NCBI RefSeq assembly: GCF_050436995.1
Contig: NC_134774.1
Location: forward strand, 5,004,030-5,068,029
Origin: Anticarsia gemmatalis
Taxonomy: Eukaryota; Arthropoda; Insecta; Lepidoptera; Erebidae
DNA length: 64,000 nucleotides
Reading direction: 5' to 3'
The number at the start of each line of letters is the position of its first letter. Position 1 is the stretch's first letter. The position numbers and the translations under genes were made by a program. This document shows, in pieces, positions 41,350 to 53,300 of the stretch. The notes below the pieces were generated by a model. The model ran no database searches. It was not told the DNA's origin and worked only from the letters and a program-made list of their open reading frames with translations.

Positions 41350-41597
41350 AGCGCCTATAGCCAGTTGTGCTCACCGTGTTGACAACGATCTGTGGGTGAA
41401 GCAACCGTTGGCACGGTCATTCTATAGATGGGTGACCGCATAGTGGTATTTGAGCTGGGCGTCTCCGTGCTTCGGAGGGCACGTAAAATGTCGGTCCCGG
41501 TTGTTGTCGATCAAGATAACAGTCGTTAAGTCACGTCAAAGGCCTTCGGGCAGCTTGAACAACTTTGACACTAGATTGACCACTAACCATACGATAA
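41350..41597 (+). mobile_element. 5S-SINE-I, full length
   Basis: GCGCCTATAGCCAGTTGTGC to CCACTAACCATACGATAAGA, followed by (AAG)n. Confidence 0.8.
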
Positions 41598-41649
41598 GAA
41601 GAAGAAGAAGAAGTAACGATTTCGGCCATGGCGGCCAGTTTTAGTAAAA

Positions 41650-41805
41650 CCAGCCATCTGTGCAATACTTTGTTTATAGTGTCCACGTGTGTGTACAATA
41701 CACAGGTACACTCTCCATTACATCACTCTCATAGTCTGGTGGGACGGATATCCGACACGACCAGTGAGAGGTCAGGCGCAGGGCTGATAGCTTTGCGTGC
41801 TTTCC
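41650..41805 (+). repeat. Rep-H
   Basis: TGCAATACTTTGTTTATAGT, CATTACATCACTCTCATAGT and CGACACGACCAGTGAGAGGT; inverse of 16457-16650. Confidence 0.6.
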
Positions 41806-41811
41806 AAAGTT

Positions 41812-42006
41812 CTTATCCCACCCGGGACAAATACTAGTGTGATGAGCACGAGTATCTGTTCTGAACCTTTGATGTATCTATATAAGTATGTATTTACAAG
41901 TATATAAGTATGTTTATCAGTTATTTAGTTACAGTACAAGCTCTGCTTAGTTTGTAATCAGATGACCGTGTGTGAGTTGAGTTGTACAATGATATTTATT
42001 TATTAA
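41812..42006 (+). mobile_element. SINE-C, head truncated
   Basis: CCACCCGGGACAAATACTAG to TGTACAATGATATTTATTTA. Confidence 0.72.
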
Positions 42007-42171
42007 CCGTCGCGTCTCGGCTCGTGTTAGTTACCCGTATGTTTACATTTATAATTGCGAACAGATATATTCCAGTTACGCGGTCACAATGTATTGTTAT
42101 AACATCATGCCTGTTATATAAAGTGCGGTAGGCAGGAATGTATAAATATAATCTACATTATGTGGAAGAAA

Positions 42172-42470
42172 AGTGATAGCCGAGTGATATAAGTTGGTAC
42201 CTCCCACGCAAGTGGTCGCAGGTTCAAACCCAAGGCAACACAACAATGACTTTTCAAAGTTATGTGTGTATTAGAAATAATTATCACATGCTCCAACGGT
42301 GAAGGAAAACATTGTGAGGAAACCTTGGATGCCTAAAATTTGTTTAATACATTTATTGAGGGCATGCAAAGTCCCCAACCCGCAGTTGGCCAGCGTGGTG
42401 GACTCAAGGCCTGACCCCTCCCTCATTAAGGGAGGAGACCCTTGCCCAGCAGTGGGACATAAATATGTTA
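42172..42470 (+). mobile_element. SINE-A, full length (reference copy)
   Basis: A box TAGCCGAGTGA, B box GGTTCAAACCC 45 bp later, then ACTTTTCAAAGTTATGTGTG, CCAACGGTGAAGGAAAACAT, and 3' end CTTGCCCAGCAGTGGGACAT followed by TTAAATTCATTTATT. Confidence 0.85.
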
Positions 42471-42521
42471 AATTCATTTATTATGGTTACATTTAGAACT
42501 AGTTCATTCCTATGTAGCTCC

Positions 42522-42850
42522 GAGGAGCTCGTGGTTTAGTTAACAACAGCCGCGCGGATCGATCTCTGAGGTTAAGCTACACGTGCTAAGGTTGTTCTGT
42601 GGATGGGTGACCGTGTTATACATATAGAGTTTCACCGTGTATCGGAAGGCACGTTGTTTGAAGGGTCATTTTTCAAGATCTTTGACAGTCGTTAACAGTA
42701 GTCAGAAGCTTGAAAGTCTGACAACTAGTCTTACTTAGTATAGTGTTATAAGTCAGGTAACTGTGTTGTGTAGGTCTGATAGACAGTCGCTGCATGTACA
42801 ATACTGGTATTCAGCTGCATCCGGTGAGACTGGAAGCCGGGCAATCAGGT
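42522..42850 (+). mobile_element. 5S-SINE-II, nearly full length
   Basis: Head GAGCTCGTGGTTTAGTTAAC, then CTCTGAGGTTAAGCTACACG and GTGGATGGGTGACCGTGTTA (5S box A and C order), then the complete tail to GACTGGAAGCCGG. Confidence 0.8.
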
Positions 42851-44397
42851 AACGACTGTCAAAGATTCTTGTACAAGACAGGCGGAACCCACAATTTAAC
42901 AACTTTATAATTAAATTATCATACCAAAACTACAATTTAATTCAATTATACCACACAAAACCGCCCTTAAACCAAAAATATGAATCAAATAGTTAATTCA
43001 TGCAAATTTTTCCACCCCTAAACATTTTGTTTACTTGTCTGGTGTACTCCCAACTTGGGAACTGGTTATTTAAGTATTTCTCAGGGTGATTTTTAATTAA
43101 TCAGGGATTAGTTTTGACAAATCCCTTGTGTAAAGTCAGGAACAGATTTTAATTTGCATATTTTGGGGACGATAGTGGACTGTGGAGTCCCACGCTCGAT
43201 TCCTGTGCAATGCTTTTTATATTAAAAGTTCGAAAATTTGTGTAAAAATATTTTGTGTTAGTTACTATTTCGATTAAAAACTACAAAAACACTAAATATG
43301 ATCAAAATATTTCATAAAAATATTGTTTAATGAAATAAGGTTATTTTTTTCTAACCCGTGGCTGTCCCACTACCGGACAAGAGTCTTATCCCAAAAGGAA
43401 AAAACCTTAATTTTTATTAAAAAAATTATACATAAAAAAATTGTGCGAAATTATATTTCAATCTCCTTATCCACTAACTCTTCATTACAAAGAAAAATCA
43501 TTTTTATACAGACACCACTAAATTGTATTAAACCAAAAACCAATATTTTATCATAGAAATATAACAAGATGATAAATTACAATATCAATGATTGCACGGC
43601 CCGGGAGCGAACCCCCGACCAGTCAATATTGGTTCTAATGTCAAATTAGTGAGTAACCCCACTTACAACCCCTAGGGGTTCAAGGAGGGGTGGTATTCAA
43701 TAACATGCATTCATTCTCGATTCTGTACGACTACTTTTTTGTATGTTTGTGCAAAAATAGTCGTTTAGTAGTTTTGAAAGTGAGAATTACCGTTTAAAAG
43801 TCACGGGTTTGACTCCCGATATAACCTATTTTCAATTAAATTTTAGTTGTTAAAAAGCAGTTTTGTTTTTATGATATCACGCGTGTTATGCTCAAAAGTT
43901 ATTGCAGAGGTGTATGAAATATGTCCACGTTTTAGCAAGTATAAATGTAATTAGAGGCAAGTCAATTGCCATATAAGAACCTTATTTTATAAATTAGACA
44001 AGACCAAGAGTACTTTTCACGACCCGGAAATCGAACTCGAGACCTTACGATCAACAGTCGCTAGCATACACACTCTACACTTCAGTCAAAAGGATACAAT
44101 CTACAATAAAAAACTAAAAAGAAACAGATTTTTTATCTAATTTATTTATTTTAAATCCAATCAATTAAAATCGAAATTCGCGAATCAACATTTTTGAAAA
44201 ACTAAACTACATTTTCAAGTAGTTGTTACAAGCTAAGCTTTTAAAAATACCTAACTATATTCAATTTATTTCATCCTCTTAACCACATGGTAGTTTTCAT
44301 CCCTCTCTTAGCAGGGTGTTTGTTAAAATGGGACAGAGAACAAGCTTATAAAATAGGGTTGTGATAGTGGGCTTGATAAAAAGACTCTTACATTTTT
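42851..44397. other. AT-rich spacer with decayed tRNA-like pieces
   Basis: Short B-box-like sentences at 43600 (GGAGCGAACCCCCG), 43803 (CACGGGTTTGACTCCCG) and 44025 (GGAAATCGAACTCGAG) look like old SINE heads. No exon or promoter seen. Confidence 0.5.
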
Positions 44398-44608
44398 TTT
44401 ATAGACAACCTCACGCACTAAAAAATGGTTTTGAATCGCGGGGACTTTCACAAACATACAAACAACAGACATAAAGTACAACCAGACCCGAAACAATTAT
44501 TTGTGGATAGCACAAATAATTGTTCCGTGTTGGAATCGAACCCAAAACCTCCCTGCGCAATTGCAGCGGCGTTGTGACCAAAACCAATGCGCCACGAAGG
44601 CAGTCAAA
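44398..44608 (-). mobile_element. SINE-B, diverged
   Basis: TATAGACAACCTCACGCACT to ATGCGCCACGAAGGCAGTCA. Confidence 0.75.
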
Positions 44609-44668
44609 CATATAAAATACATTATTTGAAAAAAAATTGTCACACCGTCTTGTTAGTAAAAATTACAA

Positions 44669-44699
44669 TCCATACTAATATTATAAATGCGAAAGTAAC

Positions 44700-44734
<35 letters not shown>

Positions 44735-45750
44735 GCTACTCAATCACGCCTAAACTACTGAACCAATTTGTATGAAATTTGGTATGGAGATATTTTGATA
44801 TCCGACAAAGGACATAGGCTATATATCATCACGCTACGACCAAGAGGAGCAGAGTAGGTACCAGTAAAAAATGTTACAAAAATGGGGAAAAATTTCACCC
44901 ATTCTCTCTTATTCTGCCGTCGTAAATCTAAACACAGTAACTTCAAAATATGCGTTTTGAGAAAAACGCGGTTGAAGTTTAATGGTTAATTTTTGCTCTC
45001 ATGAAGATACTAATTATTGTATATTATTTCATGCAACGTTTAATGTTAGTATATAGTTAAATCTTTGATTCTGTATATATATATCTAGTATATTATTATT
45101 GTATAAATAATAAAATTAGATAATGTGTTTTAAGCTAGGGTAATAATATAATATTTTTTTCTTTTTTAAGTTACAACACGGTAACTCAACGGTTACTGTG
45201 TTGTAACCAAGTTTTACCTATTACTGTGTTGTAACTTAGTAAAGATATTAACATTAGGGGAATTACGACACAGTAAGTATGTACATACTGTGTTATAACT
45301 ATGTTTCTTAGAAATACGTATAAAATCAGTAATACAGTAAATGAGATACTGTGATTTATTCAAGTATTTGTTGTTTATCTTTGAACAATATTTTATACGC
45401 AATCACAGTAACTGAAGAAGCCGTGTTATAATCAAGCAAAAGAAAAAAAATTAAAATCTATTCATGTTAAAAAAACACAGTTAGTAGTGAGATACTGTTA
45501 TTTAATTTAAAATAACACAGATACTGTATTTTTTATTAAAAAAAATGTTTTTTTGGTAAAAATACTGTGTTTTTATTTAATGTATTTCGGTAACAATCCA
45601 TCGTACAAACAAACCGAAAACTTTCTCAAATAGCCCGCGGTCTCCTGATTCCAAAGAACTAAACTAACTATAAACACAGTAACTTAAGTTACTGTGTTTA
45701 CATTTACGACGGCAGTATTGGACGCAAGCGAAGTTGCGCGGGTCAGCTAG
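44669..45750 (+). mobile_element. Chimeric Helitron (Hel-B 5', Hel-A 3') carrying an insertion
   Basis: 5' end A|TCCATACTAATATTATAAAT and (TCTG)n are Hel-B. After GGACATAGGCTATATATCAT it is Hel-A, ending GTTGCGCGGGTCAGCTAG|T. 44914-45715 interrupts it and duplicates TATT. Related hybrids lie at 47114 and 58806. Confidence 0.8.
44914..45715. mobile_element. 802-bp TIR element with many ACTGTGTT motifs
   Basis: Ends CTGCCGTCGTAAATCTAAAC / inverted CTGCCGTCGTAAATGTAAAC continue into ACAGTAACTT, 29 of 30 matching. Flanks are TATT on both sides (44910-44913, 45716-45719). The interior repeats GTTACTGTGTT, ACACAGTAAC and TACTGTGTT many times in both orientations. No transposase-sized frame. Superfamily not assigned. 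Confidence 0.85.
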
Positions 45751-46405
45751 TATGTTATAAATTAGTGGGCATAAGGTTAAATGTTAGCTAATACTAGCTG
45801 GCCCGGTGGTTTCGCTCGCGTTAAACACATATAAAGAACAAGAGATTAAGGGGTCTGAAACTGAACTACTTAGTAACTTACCCTCTTATTCATATGAAGT
45901 TATGAAAGGCTTATAAAGTGTTTTGTTTCTTTCACTCCTTAGCGAAATGAAAAAGAGAAAACATATTATGGTAGATTTTTAACTAAAATAGGTTTATAGT
46001 ATGTTTATGAATAAGAGGGTTATATTTTAAACTTATAACTAACTTGCATAATAAATGAATAAAACTTATATCTCAACTATTTTCAGTAACTAAATACTAT
46101 TATAAAGAACTATTGTATCTATTAGTACATCACATTTAAATCATAACCGAATAGAAGCTGAATTACACGGAGGCCGAACCAAATATGTATGCCTCACTCT
46201 CAAATTCATTTGATCGCGCCTAGTGTAAAGCTTGTTCCTTATACACTTTTGATCCACATAGTTAGACGCAAAATACTAGGGGCGCGTAATTCCTTGTTGA
46301 AAAGTAAAAATGCGTGAAATTACAATCGATTTGCACTCGATCGTATGTCAATATATAATATAGGGGTTGAAATAGTGTAGGTACTGAACAAATGTTTATT
46401 TAATA
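45751..46405. other. AT-rich spacer
   Basis: Contains an ACTAGCTGGCCCGGTGGTTT piece at 45793 (another Helitron-like end) and GAATTACACGGAGGCCGAAC at 46160, a repeat fragment. No gene. Confidence 0.5.
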
Positions 46406-46651
46406 CTAGCTGACCTGCGCAACTTCGCTTGCGTCACATAAGAGAGAATGGGTCAATTTTTTCCCCGTTATTGTAACATTTTTTACTGCTGCTCTGCTCC
46501 TATTGGTCGTAGCGTGATGATATATAGCCTATAGCCTTCCTCGATAAATGGACTAACTAACGGTGAAAGATTTTTTCAAATCGAACCAGTAGTTTCTGAG
46601 ATTAGCGCGTTCAAACAAACAAACTCTTCAGCTTTATAATATTAGTATAGA
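46406..46651 (-). mobile_element. Hel-A Helitron, complete
   Basis: A|CTAGCTGACCTGCGCAACTT to ATATTAGTATAGA|T; 246 bp. Confidence 0.83.
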
Positions 46652-46807
46652 TTGCACAGAATGACCCATAAATACAACTCTGCTGACCACGCGAGTGTCA
46701 GCCGTGATAATAATCTATCAGATAACAAACACGCATGCAAATGTTTTAAAAAAACACCTATTTTAAAGTTAATTTTGTTTGTGAAAGTCACAACTGTTGT
46801 TTTAGCT

Positions 46808-46976
46808 AATAAGGTAGACGATCTGTGGGTTAAGCAAACCTTGGCGCGATCACTGCATCGTCTTCGTGCTTCGGAGGGCACGTAAAAGTCGGTCCTGGCT
46901 GTTGTCAATTAAGATAACAGTCGTTAAGCCACGTCAAAGGCTTTTGGGCTTGAATAACTTTGACATTAGGTTGACT
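46808..46976 (+). mobile_element. 5S-SINE-I with box C region deleted
   Basis: GATCTGTGGGTTAAGCAAAC then CGCGATCACTGCATCGTCTT, and on to the normal tail. The GATGGGTGACC block is absent. Confidence 0.7.
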
Positions 46977-46983
46977 AAGAAGA

Positions 46984-47062
46984 AGTTATTTAGTTACAGT
47001 ACAAGCTCTGCTTAGTTTGTAATCAAATGACCGTGTGTGAGTTGTACAATGATATTTATTTC
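46984..47062 (+). mobile_element. SINE-C tail
   Basis: AGTTATTTAGTTACAGTACA to TGTACAATGATATTTATTTC. A Rep-G fragment follows to 47105. Confidence 0.68.
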
Positions 47063-47113
47063 TTTCCCTAATCTCTGCCCTCTATGAGAATAAGGCGTGA
47101 TTTTATTTATGTA

Positions 47114-47365
47114 CTAGCTGACCCGCGCAACTTCGCTTGCGTCCTATAAGGGAGAATGGGTCAAAATTTTCTCCGTTTTTGTAACATTAATTACTGGTAC
47201 TCTGCTCCTTTTGGTCGTAGCGTGATGATATATAGCCTATGTCCTTTCTCGGGTATCAAAATATCTCCATACCAAATTTCATGCAAATTGGTTCGGTAGT
47301 TAAGGCGTGATTGAGTAGCAGACAGACAGACAGAGTTACTTTTGCATTTATAATATTAGTATGGA
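47114..47365 (-). mobile_element. Hel-A/Hel-B hybrid
   Basis: CTAGCTGACCCGCGCAACTT at the Hel-A end, switching to Hel-B at GCCTATGTCCTTTCTCGGGT, ending ATAATATTAGTATGGA. Confidence 0.78.
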
Positions 47366-47679
47366 GTATGGAGGATTTATGTACTTCCAGTCAACACGGT
47401 TTTATAATAATTTTATATAAACAAAGCCATTCATCGTTTTGATTTTGTAAAAACAAACCCTTGCTGATTAATAGGGGTTGCGAAATCCCATGGAAGGGTT
47501 GAAACTCGGGGTTTTTTGGAAATGTTTTTTAATCAATTTATTTAGCGGGTTTTTTGTTGTTTTGCTATTTTTTGAAAGTGATTAAACACAATGTTTGTAG
47601 TAATACTATCAAATTTTAATTTAAGGGATATTTTTAAATAGAAATATTTATATACACAGATCATATCGGTGATGTGTTT

Positions 47680-48014
47680 GTGTGATTCTCATGAATTTTG
47701 TGAGCATATTGAGTAGGTCTGAGAATCGGCCCACATCTATTTTTCATACCCCTAAGTGATACTATTTTTAATTTACATGGCAAAACAACGTTTGTTCAGT
47801 CAGCTTAAAGGTTCGAATCCCACCCGGGACAAATCTTTGTGTGATGAGCACAAGTATTTGTTCTGAGCCTGGATGTTAATGTATCTATATAAGTATGTAT
47901 TTAGAAGTATATAAGTATGTTTATCAGTTATTTGGTTACCATAGTACAAGCTCTGCTTAGTTTGTAATCAAATGACCGTGTGTGAGTTGTCCTATAATAT
48001 TTATTTATTATTTA
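47680..48014 (+). mobile_element. Hel-C fragment and SINE-C
   Basis: 47680-47800: GATTCTCATGAATTTTGTGA, GCATATTGAGTAGGTCTGAG. 47808-48014: head-truncated SINE-C from GGTTCGAATCCCACCCGGGA to ATTTATTTATTATT. Confidence 0.7.
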
Positions 48015-48978
48015 TTTTAGCTAGTTCTTTTTTATAAATTCCTTGCGACCTACGTTTTAAAGCAATGTTAATAAATAAATAATGAGAGGGGTGGAAGTAC
48101 ACACATAGTTGTACAGACGATTGATTGTACCAGATGAGGGTGGGTTAAGGGGTAGTTTTATACCACATTATATTCAAGTATTGAAGGGTAAGTTAACCGA
48201 CTTGAAAAATAGGAGTAAATGCTCAATTCTTAAGTTTGTTTTTATAAAACTTTTTATTTTGTAGATCGATTATGATTATTTATTCGAGTTCTTTCTGAGA
48301 TATCATTTTAAAATGGCTATTTTTAAAACATTAGAAAAGTGCATTTTGAAGATTTTTAATACTTTCAATACTTTTTATAGTTATAACAAGTGATTATATT
48401 ATTATTTCTATTACACATTTCACTTATGCCCGGTTTTTGAGGTATTGTACATTTAGCGGAAGAAACATAAAACTAAAACTTATTTTTTTAAATCAGTTTA
48501 AATAATTACTAAAAATTATTATATTTATTTAATCATACCAAAAATACTGTGTCTTTTTAATCATAATAAATGACTTTTAAACTATCAAAACTCTTCATAT
48601 TCACATACTTAAGTAAAATTTATTTAATATTTAAAGAAAAACTTTTTACATAATATATGTACTTTTAACATTCTATTAAACTAAACTATAAATAATTAAC
48701 AAAAAACAAAATATCTGCAATTATACAATACAATATATTAAATAATATATACTATGCATACAAAAGTAGTGCGTCACGCGTCGTTAAAAAAATCACATAA
48801 TTATTTTAAAAACCTCGAAATTTTTCAAAACCGCGTCTATAATTTCACCCCAATTTATTCCATTTGCACACGACCGACCCTTAAGAGCTTTACTTACGAA
48901 TGATTTCATCCCCTATGACCGGGGGTTGAAATCGTATTGTTAGAAAAAACATGCCTGCACATATATTTTTATAGTGAT
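48015..48978. other. AT-rich spacer
   Basis: Strongly AT-rich and without recognisable repeats except a short SINE-A head at 48979-49006. Confidence 0.5.
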
Positions 48979-49021
48979 AGCAGTGATAGCCGAGTGGTAT
49001 AAGCATTCTAACTATCTATAT

Positions 49022-49258
49022 ATCGTATGGTTAGTGGTCAACCTAGTGTCAAAGTTGTTCAAGCCGCAGCCTTTGACATGACTTAACGACTGTTATCTTA
49101 ATTAACAACAACCGGGACCGACTTTTTGCGTGCCTTCTGAAGCACGGAGACGCCTAGTACAAATACCACTATGCGGTCACCCATCTATGGAATGATCGCG
49201 CCAAGGTTAGCTTAACCCACAGATCGTTTACCGACCGGTGAGCACAACTGGCTATCAC
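49022..49258 (-). mobile_element. 5S-SINE-I, full length
   Basis: ATCGTATGGTTAGTGGTCAA to GACCGGTGAGCACAACTGGC. Confidence 0.8.
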
Positions 49259-49304
49259 TGCTTTTCCATGCTATAGTATTGAGACTTAATTATAAAAGGT
49301 ACTA

Positions 49305-49442
49305 TATCAGTCTAGCCTTTCTTTCAACTATGTTGTAGTCGGCTTCCAGTCTCACCGTATGCAGCTGAATACCAGTATTGCACATGCAGCGACTGTCTAT
49401 CAGACCTACACAACACAGTTACCTGACTTATAACACGATACC
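49305..49442 (-). mobile_element. 5S-SINE-II tail
   Basis: CAGTCTAGCCTTTCTTTCAA to TTACCTGACTTATAACACGA. Confidence 0.75.
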
Positions 49443-49604
49443 CTTTACCTGAGTACCTCATAAAACTTAATTTTAAAAGCTATTCAGGTAACTAATTAAA
49501 TCTTCATTTTTAAATGCATTGCAATATATCAAAGTCAGTATTATCTTGAAAAACTATCTATAAGATTTATTACTCCAATTATTATACTTTCTCGTGGTCA
49601 AGAC

Positions 49605-49812
49605 TGCCTCCGTGGCGCAGTGGTTTAGGTCGCCACGCCGCTACCATTGCTTCGAGGTCGTGGGTTCGATTCCCACACAGAACAATTTTTTGTGTGATCC
49701 ACAAATAATTGTTTCGTATCTGGTTGTACTTTGTGTCCGTTGTTTGTATGTTTGTAAAAGTACTCGCGACACAAGAGTGATTTTTTATGCGGGAGGTGTG
49801 TTTTAAAAGAAA
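49605..49812 (+). mobile_element. SINE-B, full length
   Basis: ACTGCCTCCGTGGCGCAGTG to GGAGGTGTGTTTTAAAAGAA, B box GGTTCGATTCC. Confidence 0.8.
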
Positions 49813-50263
49813 AAAAGAAAAGTAGTGTATACGACTGTTGATCGTGGAGTCTTCGGTTCTATTCCCGTGTCGGTCAAAGTAATATTGGTCTTATCTTGAC
49901 TGCCTCTGTGGCGCGGTTGATAGTGAATATGGACCGAGGTCTCGGATTTGAATCCCGGGTTGGGCTAGAAATATTTTTTTACATATAACTTTAAAATAAC
50001 TAAGTATTCGGTCAAAGTTCAGTCAATTGGACATATTTTTATGTCATTGTAATTATGCAATATTCGTATGGGATCGACGGGATCCAAATTCCTACGAAAA
50101 TAGGATTAACGAACACCCAGACGAAGCCGGAATGGGCCGTTAGTTTAAAACTTTATTTAACTTTTTCTTCACAAAATCACCAACAATTTTTTCAGAACAA
50201 GACAAACATCATGCCATCTCTCTCACTCCCACCTAACTCATATATCGCTATCTTTATCTACAG

Positions 50264-50293
50264 ATGAGGGTGTACTGGTGTGGGCGCGGTTGA
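50264..50293 (+). promoter_or_regulatory. Candidate 5'-UTR acceptor and short upstream ORF
   Basis: CTATCTTTATCTACAG ends at 50263, a plausible acceptor. The next base opens ATG AGG GTG ... TGA, nine codons, ending 7 bp before the main ATG at 50301 and out of its frame. This suggests a non-coding exon further upstream and possible translational damping. Confidence 0.4.
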
Positions 50294-50300
50294 CAACACC

Positions 50301-53300
50301 ATGGAGGTGGCCTGGCTCGTGCTAGCGACCGTCTGCGTCACTGTACATGGACAGAACAATAGAAGTAAGTGTTATACATAGCTATTTACTTACGGAATTA
50401 TGAAAAATCGTCTTTTAAAATGATACTGGTGCTGCCATCTGTTGGTTGGGTGAAGTACTATTATCAATGAATTGGTGCTGCCATCTCGTTTGTGGATTGA
50501 GTACTATTTAGGGAATGCAATCCCGATTCGAGATCGTCAACTCGAGATCCCTCGCGATCAGAAATATCAATCCCGCGGGATCCCGAGATTTTCGGGATCC
50601 CGTCTAGTTAGTAAAAATAATACAATTCGAACGGCTTGTTTAATGTAATATTTGTGTGATAGTGTGGTGAATGCAATAAATTATTATTTGAAAGAAAATA
50701 AAAGCCTTTATTTTTCAATATTACTAACAACGTAACATAATTAACAGGTGTAATAACATGAACATAATCAAAAAAGTAGGTGTAGCTCCAGGAGATCAAA
50801 ATAAAAAGTAATCACATGGCATTTTGAAAGTAGCCTTTTAAAATACAAAGTGTATCAATAGTATGAGCTTCCTATCGGCATCTTAAGTCTATTGCAATGT
50901 AGCCAGCTGCTGAAAATGCCCTCTCCGACAATCCCGAACGGGATCTCGTCATATTATGCTTCGGGATTGATCCCGAAAAAATACACGGGATCTCGCGAGA
51001 TCGAGATGCGTTCACTAGTACTATTACATAAGCAACTAGTACTGCCATCTCTTATGCGCGTTTGACTACAACTACGACGCGATCGGTAGAGAGATGTTTT
51101 TGCCATACAAAAGTCTCGGATTCAAATTTCTGAGTATTTTTGTTAAGAATTTCATGACTGTTTGGAGTTAGAAGTAATTGTTTGTGTGTCTGATATTGCA
51201 ACAAATGGCGTAGAAGACAAAACATAACTGCTTGATACAGATAGTAAATATGAATTATAATCTAGATAAACCGTCACTGCCAAGGCTCTATATTAAGTTG
51301 TCAGACTATAACACTGTAGATATTTTCAAATATCATCACAATTTTATAGTCTATGAAGCGGGGGCCATTAAAGCAAGTCACCCCGACTTCCGGTCGCAAT
51401 AAATATGGCGGCATTGTCACGTCACTTCCGGTACAAAATGTACACAATACTTAGTTATATGGATAATTGCTTAATCGTGTTTTTATTTAATTTGTAGGGT
51501 CTCTTAATCTTCGAAACGTCAGTCTTAATTTTAGTTAAAAGTATCAGAGGACCTCGTGGCTATGTCACAAACGCCACACGGGTCGATCTCTCAGGATAAG
51601 TAACCACTATGGCACGTAAAAAGTCGGTCCCGGTTGTTGTCAATTAAGATAACAGTCGTTAAGCCACGTCAAAGGCCTTTCGGGCTTGAATAACTTTGAC
51701 ACTAGGTTGACCTGCACTAAACATACGATAAGGAGAAGAATGAGAACCACTCGGCTATCACTGATCTTATAAAAAATCCATTATTCGGAACCATTTTAAA
51801 AAGTATTCAAGGGTAGTGAAGAAAAAATTATATATGACGAAAGTTTGAATATCAAAGTGAAGTTTGTGAAGAAGTTTTTTTTGTCTGAAGACGATTTAAT
51901 AGTATTATGCTGGGGACAGTTGAAAAAACTATGGTTCTTTGTCATTTATATGAATTATTTGGCTATTTTCTTTAAATAATACATTAATTTAACCAATTAA
52001 AGTCCCACTGCTGGGCAAGGGTCTCCTCCCATAACGATGGGAGTTAGGCCTTGAGTCCACTACGCTGACCAGGGGACTTTGCATACCTTCAAGAACTGTT
52101 CTAAACAACTCTCAGGCATGTAAGGTTGCATCACGATGTTTTCCTTCACCGTTGGAACAAGTGATAATTATTTCTAATACACACATAACTTGGAAAAGTC
52201 ATTGGCGTGTTGCCTCGGGGTTCGAACCTGCAACTACTTATGTAGGAGGTACAAACTTATACCACTGGGCTTTGTAAATAATATTTTAATGAGGATAGTT
52301 GTTTGGTCCTTGCCTACTCTTATGGGAAAAAGGCGTGATTTTATGTATAATCTCAGGAACTACTGGTCCGATTTGAACAATTCTTTCAATGTTAAATAGC
52401 CCATTTATCGAGGAAGGCTATAGGCTATATATCATCACGCTACGACCAACAGGAGCAGAGTACCAATAAAAAATGTTACAAAAATGGGGAACATTTTGAC
52501 CCATTCTCTCTTATGTGACGCAAGCGAAGTTGCGCGGGTCTGCTAGTCTAATGTACATAAAATTCTCGCGTCACAGTTTTAGTTGCCATATGGCTTGACA
52601 GATTCTCATGAAATTTTGTGAGCATATTGAGTAGGTCTGAGAATCAAACATCTATTTTTCATACCACTAAGTGACAATTTTTTTTTATATGGCAAAGCAA
52701 TGTTTGCGCAGGTCAGCTAGTATTAGTATAGATATGTACATATATATATATGTATTAATTGTAATATATTTGTTGAACAGATGACGGGCCACGGTTTCTG
52801 TCGCGAGGACACTCGTTCAGGACTGTAGTCGGGGACACGTTGCTGCTGCCATGTCAAGTGCAAAACTTGGGTGAGTATATAAAGGAATCTATATTAATAG
52901 AAATGAATCATCGAAATTTATGTACCTACGCACATAACTTTTGAACAATTAAACTAAAAAAAAATATTTTTTTAATATTTTGTCACTGTCGGGACAAGAT
53001 TTATATGGGATCGATGGGATCAAAAATGCCACGGGAATGTAATGAACGGGATAAAATTATACTGTAAGCGGACGAAGTCGGGCCTGTCCGCTAGTAGGTA
53101 CCTTATACAAAAATATATGCTTCTATTTATAAAAGACTATACAACATTGTTTTTAGTACACTAAAGCCGAAAATAGTTTGTTTAGCACTAAGGCTGCAAG
53201 GGTGAAATGGCATTGGGCAGGACACGTCATTAGGATGCATCCAGATGGGTGAGCAAGAGTCGTGACCGACACCTGAAGGCCGACGACGTCGGTGTAGGCC

